DNA of 64,000 bases from Shewanella algidipiscicola (GTDB lineage Bacteria; Pseudomonadota; Gammaproteobacteria; Enterobacterales; Shewanellaceae): positions 1-64,000 of the forward strand of contig NZ_QPQT01000017.1 of NCBI RefSeq assembly GCF_003605125.1. Reading direction: 5' to 3'. A program made the translations under genes and the position numbers. The notes under the pieces are model-generated. The model made no database searches. It had not been told where the DNA came from and saw only the letters and a list, made by a program, of their open reading frames with translations. Positions 15,147 through 23,032 of this stretch are shown here, in pieces. The stretch's first letter is position 1, and every line of letters starts with the position of its first letter.

Positions 15147-17708
15147 TTATGCCAATGCCTTGGACACTTTCTCAAACAGATCATTCGACAGTTGTGGTAG
15201 GGCAAGTATTTGCTGTAATGATTGCTGCATCAATACCTGCCGGCTCTCATCAAACTTCTTAAACTGTATTAACGGCGTAATAATGCGCGCCGCAACCTGT
15301 GGATTAAGCGTATTCAACTCAATAATGACATCAGTTAATAATTGATAACCTGCGCCATCTTGACGATGGAATACCGCCAAGTTTGCCGCCGAAAACGCCC
15401 CAATTAACGCGCGAACACGGTTAGGATTTGACAGGCTAAAAGCTGGGTGTTGCATCAAGGTTTTAATCGCGTCGATGCGCTCATCACCTGCACAGGTGGC
15501 CTGTAACGTAAGCCATTTATCCATCACCAGTGGCGTTTGAGACCAGCGCTGCTGAAAATCATCTAGCAGCGTTTGTCTAAGCACACTGTCTTCACTATTG
15601 AGCGCCGTTAGCGCGCCTAAACTGTCAGTCATATTAGTGGCATGACGATATTGGTTTTCGGCTAAGGTTTGATGTTCATCTGACACATTGAGCAATAATA
15701 ACAAGGCCGCATTCTTCAGCGAGCGCGCCGCAGGTGCATCAATCGCCGCCAGCTCTCGGTATCGAGCCAGTAACTCATCTTCACAGCCACTGGCTATCTC
15801 TTCAAGCACAAATGTACGCGCCATCGACAAGGCATCGATATCGGCCTCATTGACTTGCTCAATCAGGGTCGACAGATTGGGAAAATGTAATATTTCGGCC
15901 AGTAAGGCCTGATCGAGATCCGGCTCCAGCAATAAGCCTTTTATTGCATCAATTAAACGGCTGTCGATGTGCATGCTTTGTCCCGCTTGAAGGCTAGCCA
16001 CATTGTGCCACACAGACTGGCTAAATAACGTCACCGATGCTTCCCATTTAGCCACTTCACTCGAGGCAAAGCGGATTAAGTGGAGCAGCTGCTCAATACT
16101 GTAGTTAAAGAGCAATTTTACTGGCGCCGAGAAATTTTGTAATAACGACGGCACAGGGGCACTTGGTAGATCATCAAACACAAAAGTCTGCTCTGCTTGT
16201 GTGACATCGAGTACTCGATTGAGTATCGATTCACCCTCGGCGCTCAGCAGTTCGAGATCAAATGGAATATGTAACGGCCATTTTTCTGCTTGCTCAGCAG
16301 TAGGCAATGTACGCTGCGAAATATGTAAGCGATATTGATTCGCCCCGGCATCATATTCCTCTTTAACTGTGACTAAGGGCGTTCCCGATTGACTGTACCA
16401 ACGTCTAAATTGGCTTAAATCGACGCCGCTGGCATCTTCCATCGCCGCCACAAAATCGTCACAGGTGACCGCCTGACCATCATGACGTTCAACATAACAT
16501 TTCATCCCTGCCTGAAAGCCGGTTTCACCTAACAAGGTATGCATCATGCGGATCACTTCAGCGCCCTTGTTATACACAGTGACGGTATAAAAATTATTCA
16601 TCTCAATTACAGATTCGGGACGAATAGCATGAGCCATAGGGCTGCTGTCTTCGGCAAATTGCTGGTTTTTGATGACCTTAATCGCATGGATACGATTAAC
16701 CGCGCGCGAACCAACGTCTGAGCTAAATTCTTGATCCCGAAAAACCGTTAAGCCCTCTTTCAAGCTTAATTGAAACCAATCACGACAAGTGATGCGATTG
16801 CCGGTCCAGTTATGAAAATACTCATGGGCTACTACAGATTCGATGCCATGATAATCATCATCCGTTGCCGATGCGGTATCGGCCAACACATACTTGGTGT
16901 TAAATACGTTGAGGCCTTTATTTTCCATGGCGCCCATATTGAAAAAATCGACCGCAACAATCATGTAGATATCGAGATCGTATTCCAAATCAAAACGCTG
17001 TTCATCCCAAGCCATCGACTTTTTCAGAGATGCCATCGCATGATGGGATTTATGCAAGTTACCTTTATCCACAAAAACTTGCAGTGCAACTTCGCGACCG
17101 CTTTTGGTCACAAAGCTGTCTTGTAGCAGGTCGAAATCACCAGCTACCAGAGCAAATAAATAAGCAGGTTTTGGAAACGGATCCTGCCAGCAGACGAAAT
17201 GACGACCACCATCAAGGTCGCCAGCTTCTACTTGATTACCGTTACTGAGCAAATAAGGAAACGCTTGCTTGTCGGCTTCCACTCGCACAGTGTAAATCGC
17301 TAACACATCTGGGCGGTCGAGAAAATAAGTGATGCGTCTAAACCCCTGCGCCTCACATTGGGTGCAGTAGGCGCCATCGGACATATAAAGGCCTTCAAGG
17401 GCTGAGTTCGCCCCAGGGTCAAGACGGGTTATCACTTGCAGTTCAAACTCAGCGGCTAGATTTTCCAGCAACAGTTGACCATCTTGGACTTGATAAGGAT
17501 AAGGGTTACCATCAACGGTCAAGGCCTCAATCGACAACGCTTCACCATCGAGTAATAAGGAAGTCGCGCTGTCATTTAGACGACGCACTTGGCTGGTTGC
17601 CGTCACTCTGGTATCACTGCCAGCCAACACAAAGTCAAGCGCTACATGGCTAATGGTATAATCTGGTGCGCGGTAATCTTTTAGGTATTTCGCTTGAACT
17701 TGCGTCAT
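15147..17708 (-). CDS. pepN: Aminopeptidase N
   Basis: The 853-residue protein is an M1-family zinc aminopeptidase that removes N-terminal residues from peptides in the cytoplasm. The GAMEN substrate-binding motif lies near residue 259 (NMGAMENKGLNVF). The zinc motif HEYFHNW lies near 295, with the downstream glutamate in LKEGLTVFRD. Length is close to E. coli PepN (870). The ATG at 17708 is preferred because AGAGGA lies eight bases upstream. An in-frame GTG six codons earlier would overlap that ribosome site. It is flanked by terminators on both sides, so it is probably a single-gene unit. Confidence 0.96.
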   Translation of the reverse strand: MTQVQAKYLKDYRAPDYTISHVALDFVLAGSDTRVTATSQVRRLNDSATSLLLDGEALSIEALTVDGNPYPYQVQDGQLLLENLAAEFELQVITRLDPGANSALEGLYMSDGAYCTQCEAQGFRRITYFLDRPDVLAIYTVRVEADKQAFPYLLSNGNQVEAGDLDGGRHFVCWQDPFPKPAYLFALVAGDFDLLQDSFVTKSGREVALQVFVDKGNLHKSHHAMASLKKSMAWDEQRFDLEYDLDIYMIVAVDFFNMGAMENKGLNVFNTKYVLADTASATDDDYHGIESVVAHEYFHNWTGNRITCRDWFQLSLKEGLTVFRDQEFSSDVGSRAVNRIHAIKVIKNQQFAEDSSPMAHAIRPESVIEMNNFYTVTVYNKGAEVIRMMHTLLGETGFQAGMKCYVERHDGQAVTCDDFVAAMEDASGVDLSQFRRWYSQSGTPLVTVKEEYDAGANQYRLHISQRTLPTAEQAEKWPLHIPFDLELLSAEGESILNRVLDVTQAEQTFVFDDLPSAPVPSLLQNFSAPVKLLFNYSIEQLLHLIRFASSEVAKWEASVTLFSQSVWHNVASLQAGQSMHIDSRLIDAIKGLLLEPDLDQALLAEILHFPNLSTLIEQVNEADIDALSMARTFVLEEIASGCEDELLARYRELAAIDAPAARSLKNAALLLLLNVSDEHQTLAENQYRHATNMTDSLGALTALNSEDSVLRQTLLDDFQQRWSQTPLVMDKWLTLQATCAGDERIDAIKTLMQHPAFSLSNPNRVRALIGAFSAANLAVFHRQDGAGYQLLTDVIIELNTLNPQVAARIITPLIQFKKFDESRQVLMQQSLQQILALPQLSNDLFEKVSKALA

Positions 17709-17740
17709 CACAGTTCCTCTTGTCACTTAAAATTTGATAA

Positions 17741-17767
17741 AAAAAACGCGCCAATAGCGCGTTTTTT
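17741..17767. terminator. Terminator between prc and pepN
   Basis: A perfect 11-base inverted repeat, AAAAAACGCGC/GCGCGTTTTTT, with a five-base loop. It ends the proQ-prc transcript. The symmetry would allow termination in both directions. Confidence 0.9.
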
Positions 17768-17782
17768 ATTCTAGGCAGCCAT

Positions 17783-19828
17783 TTATTTAGACTGATTTTT
17801 AGCCACTTGTTCCATGTCTACCATATCGAGAGTGATAAACACAGTTTCATCTAAGAATGCATCGGGTAACGCCATCTCATCGTCGGCATCGTCGAGCGAT
17901 GTCAATGGTGTTAAGCCTTTAACAGCACGGCGCTCGTTTAAACGTGCTAACTGCTTACTATCACTCGCCTCTCGTTCGGCAATACGCTCTTTTTCCACTA
18001 AGGAGACACTGGTTTCTTTATGGCTTTTCTTAAATTCTGCAATATCTTGATAAATATAGCTAAATTCTACGTCTTGCTTAATTCGTTGTTGATGACGGCC
18101 ATCTAAATTAACCACCAAATTTGAATTGATGTCGCCTAGGGTGCTGTATTGAGCCATCGGCACCTTGTCCCACGGCAATGCATTATCTTCTTCGGCTTCG
18201 CCATATTCACCCGGCTCTAAGGCACTAGGGAACGGAATATCGGGTGTGACACCTTTAATTTGGGTGCTGCCGCCATCGATGCGGTAAAACTTAGCGATGG
18301 TGTATTGCACATGCCCAATCGGCTTATCGTACATATCATAGATACGCCCGAGGCTTTTATGCTGCTGCACTGTGCCTTTACCAAAAGTCGACTCACCAAC
18401 GATAAGTGCGCGATCATAATCTTGCAACGCCGCGGCAAAAATTTCAGATGCAGAAGCGCTATAGCGATCGACCATCACTGTCAGTGGACCTGCATAAGCA
18501 ACCCGACCATCATTATCACGGTTTTGTGAAACTCTACCGTTGGCATCACGAATTTGCACTACTGGGCCTTGTTCAATAAACAAGCCGGTTAACAAGGTGG
18601 CTTCGGTTAATGCGCCGCCCCCGTTGCCACGCAGATCTATGACGACCCCTTCAACATTTTCTTGTTTCAGTTTGGTCAGCTCTTTAAACACGTCTTGCGA
18701 CAGGTTCATGTAAAAGCCTGGGATCTTAATGACACCGATTTTGCGACCAGCATAATCTCCGCTTGAAGGCTCAATCACCTCAGAGGTCGCTGCGCGATCT
18801 TCTAGGCGAATCTTATCACGAACAATTGTGACATAAGTGGGTTTAGCTGAAGAGCCACCTTTCTTAGGTAAGACTTGCAGCACCACTTTACTGCCTTTTG
18901 GGCCTTTAATGAGTTCAACAACATCATCGAGACGCCAGCCAATCACATCGACTATCTCTTTACCTTCTTGGCCAACACCAACGATGCGATCTTCAGGGGA
19001 GAGTTTTTCACTGTTAGCCGCAGGGCCACCAGCAACTAAACTTTTTATTACGGTGTAATCTTCATCCATCTGCAGCACCGCGCCTATGCCTTCAAGGCTT
19101 AGGTTCATTTCCATTTGGAAACGCTCAGCGTTGCGCGGAGAAAGGTAACTGGTATGCGGTTCTACCGAGCGAGAAAAGGCATTCATCACGCCTTGAAATA
19201 CATCTTCACTCTTAGTTTGGCTCAAACGTTTGATGGCGTTGTTGTAGCGCTTTTCTAGCACTTCAACAATTTCATCCCACGTTTTACCTGTGAGTTTGAG
19301 GTTGAGGGCATCGTATTTGACCCGCTGACGCCATAGCTCATTGAGTTCGGCTTCATCTTTTGGCCAAGCCGCCTCTTCTCTATCGTAATGATAGCTGTCA
19401 CCAGGGACGTTAAAGTCAATTTCAGTATCGAGCAGGGATAATGCATAAGCGAAACGGTCATATCGGCGCTGTTGAGCCAAGTCAAACATCTTATACGCTG
19501 CGGCTAAATCGCCACTCTTAAGCATGTCATCAAATTCGGTTGCATAGACCTTAAAACTGTCAACATCGCTTTGTAATAACACATTACGGCGATAATCCAG
19601 CTGCTTTAAGTAGCGGTCGAACACCTGCATTGCAAAGGCATCATCAAAGTTAAAACGATGATAATGATTGCGTGCATAGGTGTCGGCCACTCGCTTACTC
19701 GCCACTTTATGTTGTGGCTCTTGATTCAAAGAGGGCAACTCGCTTGATGGAATTGTAGGCGTCAATGCCCAAGCCGAGAATCCTACAAAAATGCTGGCAA
19801 TGGAAGCTACCAGAGTTAGTTTTCGCAT
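17783..19828 (-). CDS. prc: Tail-specific protease Prc
   Basis: The start at 19828 gives a 681-residue protein with a signal peptide (MRKLTLVASIASIFVGFSAWA), almost exactly the E. coli Prc length. A longer frame would put 17 unrelated residues before the signal. It is a periplasmic serine protease that degrades proteins by C-terminal recognition and affects peptidoglycan hydrolases. A PDZ domain (EGIGAVLQMDEDYTVIKSLV and following) lies near residues 230-330. The catalytic serine is in DRYSASASEIF and the lysine in GESTFGKGTVQQH, giving a Ser/Lys dyad. It sits 31 bases after proQ on the same strand, the same order as in E. coli. Confidence 0.95.
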   Translation of the reverse strand: MRKLTLVASIASIFVGFSAWALTPTIPSSELPSLNQEPQHKVASKRVADTYARNHYHRFNFDDAFAMQVFDRYLKQLDYRRNVLLQSDVDSFKVYATEFDDMLKSGDLAAAYKMFDLAQQRRYDRFAYALSLLDTEIDFNVPGDSYHYDREEAAWPKDEAELNELWRQRVKYDALNLKLTGKTWDEIVEVLEKRYNNAIKRLSQTKSEDVFQGVMNAFSRSVEPHTSYLSPRNAERFQMEMNLSLEGIGAVLQMDEDYTVIKSLVAGGPAANSEKLSPEDRIVGVGQEGKEIVDVIGWRLDDVVELIKGPKGSKVVLQVLPKKGGSSAKPTYVTIVRDKIRLEDRAATSEVIEPSSGDYAGRKIGVIKIPGFYMNLSQDVFKELTKLKQENVEGVVIDLRGNGGGALTEATLLTGLFIEQGPVVQIRDANGRVSQNRDNDGRVAYAGPLTVMVDRYSASASEIFAAALQDYDRALIVGESTFGKGTVQQHKSLGRIYDMYDKPIGHVQYTIAKFYRIDGGSTQIKGVTPDIPFPSALEPGEYGEAEEDNALPWDKVPMAQYSTLGDINSNLVVNLDGRHQQRIKQDVEFSYIYQDIAEFKKSHKETSVSLVEKERIAEREASDSKQLARLNERRAVKGLTPLTSLDDADDEMALPDAFLDETVFITLDMVDMEQVAKNQSK

Positions 19829-19859
19829 CAACAAGTTACTCCTTTGTACAATAGAACAG

Positions 19860-20501
19860 TTATAGCAGAATATGTTCAACCTTCACTTTAATGGTTAATC
19901 CTGAATCTAACTGCACTTGTATATCTTCTTTTTTGATGTCGAGTACGACACCCGCTACTGGTGATTTACCAAGTTTGACATTGACGCGTTGATTTGGTTT
20001 CAACTCGCCTAAGACAGCAGGCGTCAAATTTTGTACTGCAACGTCAGGTTTGGCCACTTTAGCCGCCGCAGGCTTGCGCTTAGGCGTAGGCTTTTTAAAG
20101 GGCTTCTTTTCAGCCTTAGGCTGAGTATTTTCGCCCTTGCTAGCTGCCGCTTTTGCTAGACGTTTAGCCTTGGCTTTTTCTTGACTCTCTTTCAGTGTAG
20201 CTTGTGCATGATCGATATGCTCTTGCTCTAGCTCACCGCATTCGTTGCCATCAAGGTCAACACGCTTAGCCCCAGCTTTGATACCTTTCAGGTAGCGCCA
20301 ACTGCTAGTATAGCGACGTAAGGCAATTCTCAATTGAGTTTTACTGACTTTAGAATCATCAGCTAACCTTTCAGCCAAGTCCTGAAACAATCCAATTTTA
20401 AGAGGTTTAGTTTCACCTTCAGCAATAAAGCACAAAGGAAATGTTTCATATAAATACGCAAGAATAGCGTTGGTGTCGGTCAACTTTTCTGTTGATTCCA
20501 T
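19860..20501 (-). CDS. proQ: RNA chaperone ProQ
   Basis: Using the ATG at 20501 (MESTEKLTDT) the product has 213 residues. GGAAG lies five bases upstream. The longer in-frame start would add 15 hydrophobic residues untypical of the family. ProQ binds small RNAs and mRNA 3' ends. The FinO/ProQ domain covers about residues 1-120, with FPLCFIAEGETKPLKIGLFQDL and the RIALRRYTSSWRYLKGIKAG block. A basic Ala/Lys/Pro-rich linker follows, then a C-terminal Tudor-like domain ending VKVEHILL. The next gene is prc, as in E. coli. Confidence 0.94.
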   Translation of the reverse strand: MESTEKLTDTNAILAYLYETFPLCFIAEGETKPLKIGLFQDLAERLADDSKVSKTQLRIALRRYTSSWRYLKGIKAGAKRVDLDGNECGELEQEHIDHAQATLKESQEKAKAKRLAKAAASKGENTQPKAEKKPFKKPTPKRKPAAAKVAKPDVAVQNLTPAVLGELKPNQRVNVKLGKSPVAGVVLDIKKEDIQVQLDSGLTIKVKVEHILL

Positions 20502-20785
20502 CATTACTTCCACAGTTAAAAAAGGGACTATCACCACACCAAACATCTATTGGTGGGCGTGTCGTTCATATTTGTTAGATGCTGTTAACGGGCATGATCT
20601 TACCTAGCGTAGATACACCCGTTAGCGTTTCGTCTAACATACCTTATCAATTACACTTAACAAACGCCAAGTATTCATTTCAAGCAATGAAATACTCCCC
20701 CAGCGTTTTTGATGTTCGCCAAGCAGCCTATTATAAGCCTGCTAGATACGAATGCGACCACCAATTGCGCAAAATTGATGTTAGT

Positions 20786-21244
20786 TTAAGCAAATAAAGC
20801 CTTTTCCAAACTTTTTACTACTAATTCAAGGCCATTTTCGTCGACTTTATCAAATCTGTCCAAAGATGGGCTATCGATATCGAGAACCGCGATCACTTGG
20901 CCATTGCGTCTTAATGGGATGACAATTTCAGAATTACTCGCCGAATCACAGGCAATATGGCCGACAAATTGATGTACATCGGCGACACGTTGCGTGGTAT
21001 TGGTCTGCGCTGATGTGCCACAAACCCCCTTGCCCATTGGAATACGAGTACAAGCCACTTTTCCTTGGAAAGGCCCTAATATCAACTGCTCTCCCTCAAC
21101 CAAATAAAATCCAGCCCAATTGATATCGTCAAGGTTGTCATTAATTAATGCGGAAAAGTTAGCCATGGCTGCGATAAGGTTATCTTCGCCGCTAAATAAC
21201 GCCTCAGTTTGGCGAGCTAAAGTGTCATAACACACAGAAGTCAT
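20786..21244 (-). CDS. msrC: Free methionine-(R)-sulfoxide reductase, GAF domain
   Basis: This 152-residue single GAF-domain protein reduces free methionine-R-sulfoxide. Three cysteines that the family uses in catalysis and resolution are present: in KVACTRIP, GVCGTSA and HIACDSASNSE. The DIDSPSLDRF block near residue 130 is also typical. It is cytosolic. It begins only 16 bases after yebG on the same strand, with AGGAC upstream of the ATG, so the two are probably cotranscribed and share the LexA-type operator of yebG. The interval 20547-20785 towards proQ shows no supported gene. Confidence 0.9.
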   Translation of the reverse strand: MTSVCYDTLARQTEALFSGEDNLIAAMANFSALINDNLDDINWAGFYLVEGEQLILGPFQGKVACTRIPMGKGVCGTSAQTNTTQRVADVHQFVGHIACDSASNSEIVIPLRRNGQVIAVLDIDSPSLDRFDKVDENGLELVVKSLEKALFA

Positions 21245-21260
21245 AGGGTGTCCTAATAAA

Positions 21261-21545
21261 TTATGCTTTTGATTCAGTTTTTTTACTGGCTTTTTTTACT
21301 GCTGCAGGTTTGGTTACCGCACCGCCCTTTAATAAACCCATCAGTTGATCTTTATTTTCAGCTAAATAAAAACTCAATTTTTCCAATGCATCGTCATCAA
21401 GGCCTAACTGAGCCTGTTCGATAAAAGGAAGAAGATTGTCGGCGATATCGAGCATCTTATCAAAGGCATCGGCCTCTTTTTTAGATGTGAATGTCATCTT
21501 CTCTACCCCTTCTCTGACTACGACAAATTTCGTTATAACTGCCAT
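21261..21545 (-). CDS. yebG: SOS-induced protein YebG
   Basis: The 94-residue product matches YebG, a small DNA-damage-inducible protein of unclear biochemical role. Its signature runs VVVREGVEKMTFTSKKEADAFDKMLD at residues 6-33, with an alpha-helical middle and a lysine/alanine-rich tail. The ATG at 21545 is chosen because a start four codons earlier (21557) lies within the LexA box. The sequence GAGGGCAGG just upstream can serve as ribosome site. It heads a likely two-gene unit with msrC. Confidence 0.92.
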   Translation of the reverse strand: MAVITKFVVVREGVEKMTFTSKKEADAFDKMLDIADNLLPFIEQAQLGLDDDALEKLSFYLAENKDQLMGLLKGGAVTKPAAVKKASKKTESKA

Positions 21546-21556
21546 GCCTGCCCTCA

Positions 21557-21576
21557 TACTGTTTTTATATACAGTC
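21557..21576. promoter_or_regulatory. LexA (SOS) box of yebG
   Basis: CTGT, eight A/T bases, ACAG is a perfect SOS core; the flanking TA on the left and T on the right also fit the 20-base consensus. It ends 12 bases before the yebG start codon. E. coli yebG is LexA-controlled, which agrees. Confidence 0.9.
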
Positions 21577-21792
21577 CTAGAATCTCATAAATACAAGTTG
21601 TTATGCAAGTGTTCAAATTTATCTGATAGAATCTTGTTCTATTATTTTGCTACCAATGACTTCACAGACACTGAGGCATCATGGTAACGACATGCATAAA
21701 CAACGGCTTTTTGGATCTGAAAAATAGGGGGCAATAATGTATTTCACCCGTCCCAAACGATAGGAATACGCATCATTACTTCCGATAAAAAT

Positions 21793-22407
21793 GTGTTAGA
21801 CAAGAGCATTATCCTGTGCCGCTCGTGTGACTTAATCGTCAGCAAGCGGGCGTTACCTATTGGGGTAAGAGCCCTCTGTCCTCGCTGCCATAGTAATTTG
21901 TATGACACCCCATATTGCTCCATCAATGGCATGCTCGCCTTGTGCATTACCGCTTTAGTACTGTATTTTCCTGCTAACATTTTCCCTGTATTAGAGTTAC
22001 ATTTTTTAGGCAGTGTACGCACCACAACCGTGATTCAAGGGGCGATGTCGGTGGCATCTCAAGGGTATTGGGTGGTTGGCATTGCAGTTTTAGTGGCTGC
22101 GGTTATCGCCCCAGGTTTACTCATCTTGTCTGTATTAACACAAATTTTAATCGTTAAGTATCAAATGAAAAATCCCTTTTTTCGTAATATTTACCGACAC
22201 CTGTTGCGCTGGCATAGCCTGTTGACTGAGTTGACTATGCTCGAGATATATATGATTAGTATCTTTGTTTCAGTGTTTCAACTCTCCGACTACACCGACC
22301 TCTATTTTGGTATAGGGACATTCTCCTTCAGTATTTTATTTATTGTGGTGATTTTCTTGCAGCGTGAATATGATATCGAGCATATGTGGAACCAGCTAAA
22401 TGAATGA
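21793..22407 (+). CDS. PqiA/LetA-type membrane protein, first half
   Basis: The 204-residue protein corresponds to the N-terminal PqiA domain of E. coli LetA (YebS). It begins with a zinc-ribbon-like pair, CRSC (near residue 9) and CPRC (near 29), followed by four predicted membrane helices. The conserved motif LTELTMLEIYMISIF matches the LetA domain. LetA-type proteins are inner-membrane partners of LetB in lipid movement across the envelope. The start is a GTG at 21793 with no convincing ribosome site, so it may lie slightly upstream. Its stop overlaps the second half by eight bases. In E. coli both domains are one polypeptide. Confidence 0.85.
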   Translation: MLDKSIILCRSCDLIVSKRALPIGVRALCPRCHSNLYDTPYCSINGMLALCITALVLYFPANIFPVLELHFLGSVRTTTVIQGAMSVASQGYWVVGIAVLVAAVIAPGLLILSVLTQILIVKYQMKNPFFRNIYRHLLRWHSLLTELTMLEIYMISIFVSVFQLSDYTDLYFGIGTFSFSILFIVVIFLQREYDIEHMWNQLNE

Positions 22408-23032
22408 CACTCACAGCAACTCGCAAGGACAAGCAGCGGGGATCACCTGTTGCCCTACTTGCGCCAAACTATGCCGGATTGAAGATAACTATTGCCAACG
22501 CTGCGGCCAACACGTACAGAGCCGAGATTATGCCAGCATCCAAAAAAGCTGGGCACTACTGATCACCGCAGCCGTGTTGTTGGTGCCAGCCAACTTGTAT
22601 CCTATTACGGTAATGACAAGCCAAGGACAAGTTCGCCGAGACACCATCTTTAGCGGTATTAATCATTTGATTCATCTAGACTTATGGCCTATTGCTATCA
22701 TTTTATTTACCGCCAGTATTCTAGTGCCCATGCTTAAAATTATCGGGTTGGCAACCTACCTGCTTGCCATAAGTTATCGTCTACCTATTTCAAAAAAGAC
22801 ATTAATGACAGGCTTTCACATCATTGAATGGATTGGGCGCTGGTCGATGTTGGATCTGTTTGTTATATCGATAACGGCCGCCTTAGTTAATATGGGACAA
22901 ATATTTGATGCTAAACCCGCCCCTGCTGCAACGGCGTTTGCATTAGTCGTCTTACTGACACAACTGGCGGCGAAAGTATTAGACACGCGTTTACTCTGGG
23001 ATCGATTGGAAGCGAAAAATGACAAAAATTGA
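22400..23032 (+). CDS. PqiA/LetA-type membrane protein, second half
   Basis: The 210-residue protein corresponds to the C-terminal PqiA domain of LetA. It has its own cysteine pairs (CPTC near residue 18 and CQRC near 33), four membrane helices and the family block WIGRWSMLDLFVIS. The ATG overlaps the end of the first half and the stop overlaps the start of the LetB gene by 14 bases, so all three are translationally coupled. The stops are clean and both halves have complete domains with their own cysteine ribbons, so this is a two-gene form rather than a broken gene. Confidence 0.87.
   Translation: MNDTHSNSQGQAAGITCCPTCAKLCRIEDNYCQRCGQHVQSRDYASIQKSWALLITAAVLLVPANLYPITVMTSQGQVRRDTIFSGINHLIHLDLWPIAIILFTASILVPMLKIIGLATYLLAISYRLPISKKTLMTGFHIIEWIGRWSMLDLFVISITAALVNMGQIFDAKPAPAATAFALVVLLTQLAAKVLDTRLLWDRLEAKNDKN

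Noticed and set aside
20579..20797. 72-residue plus-strand frame between proQ and msrC
   Set aside because: It has no ribosome site and no recognisable family, and it runs into the msrC coding region.
21793..23032. A frameshifted letA pseudogene
   Set aside because: Both halves have complete domains with their own cysteine pairs, and the overlap is of the translational-coupling type.
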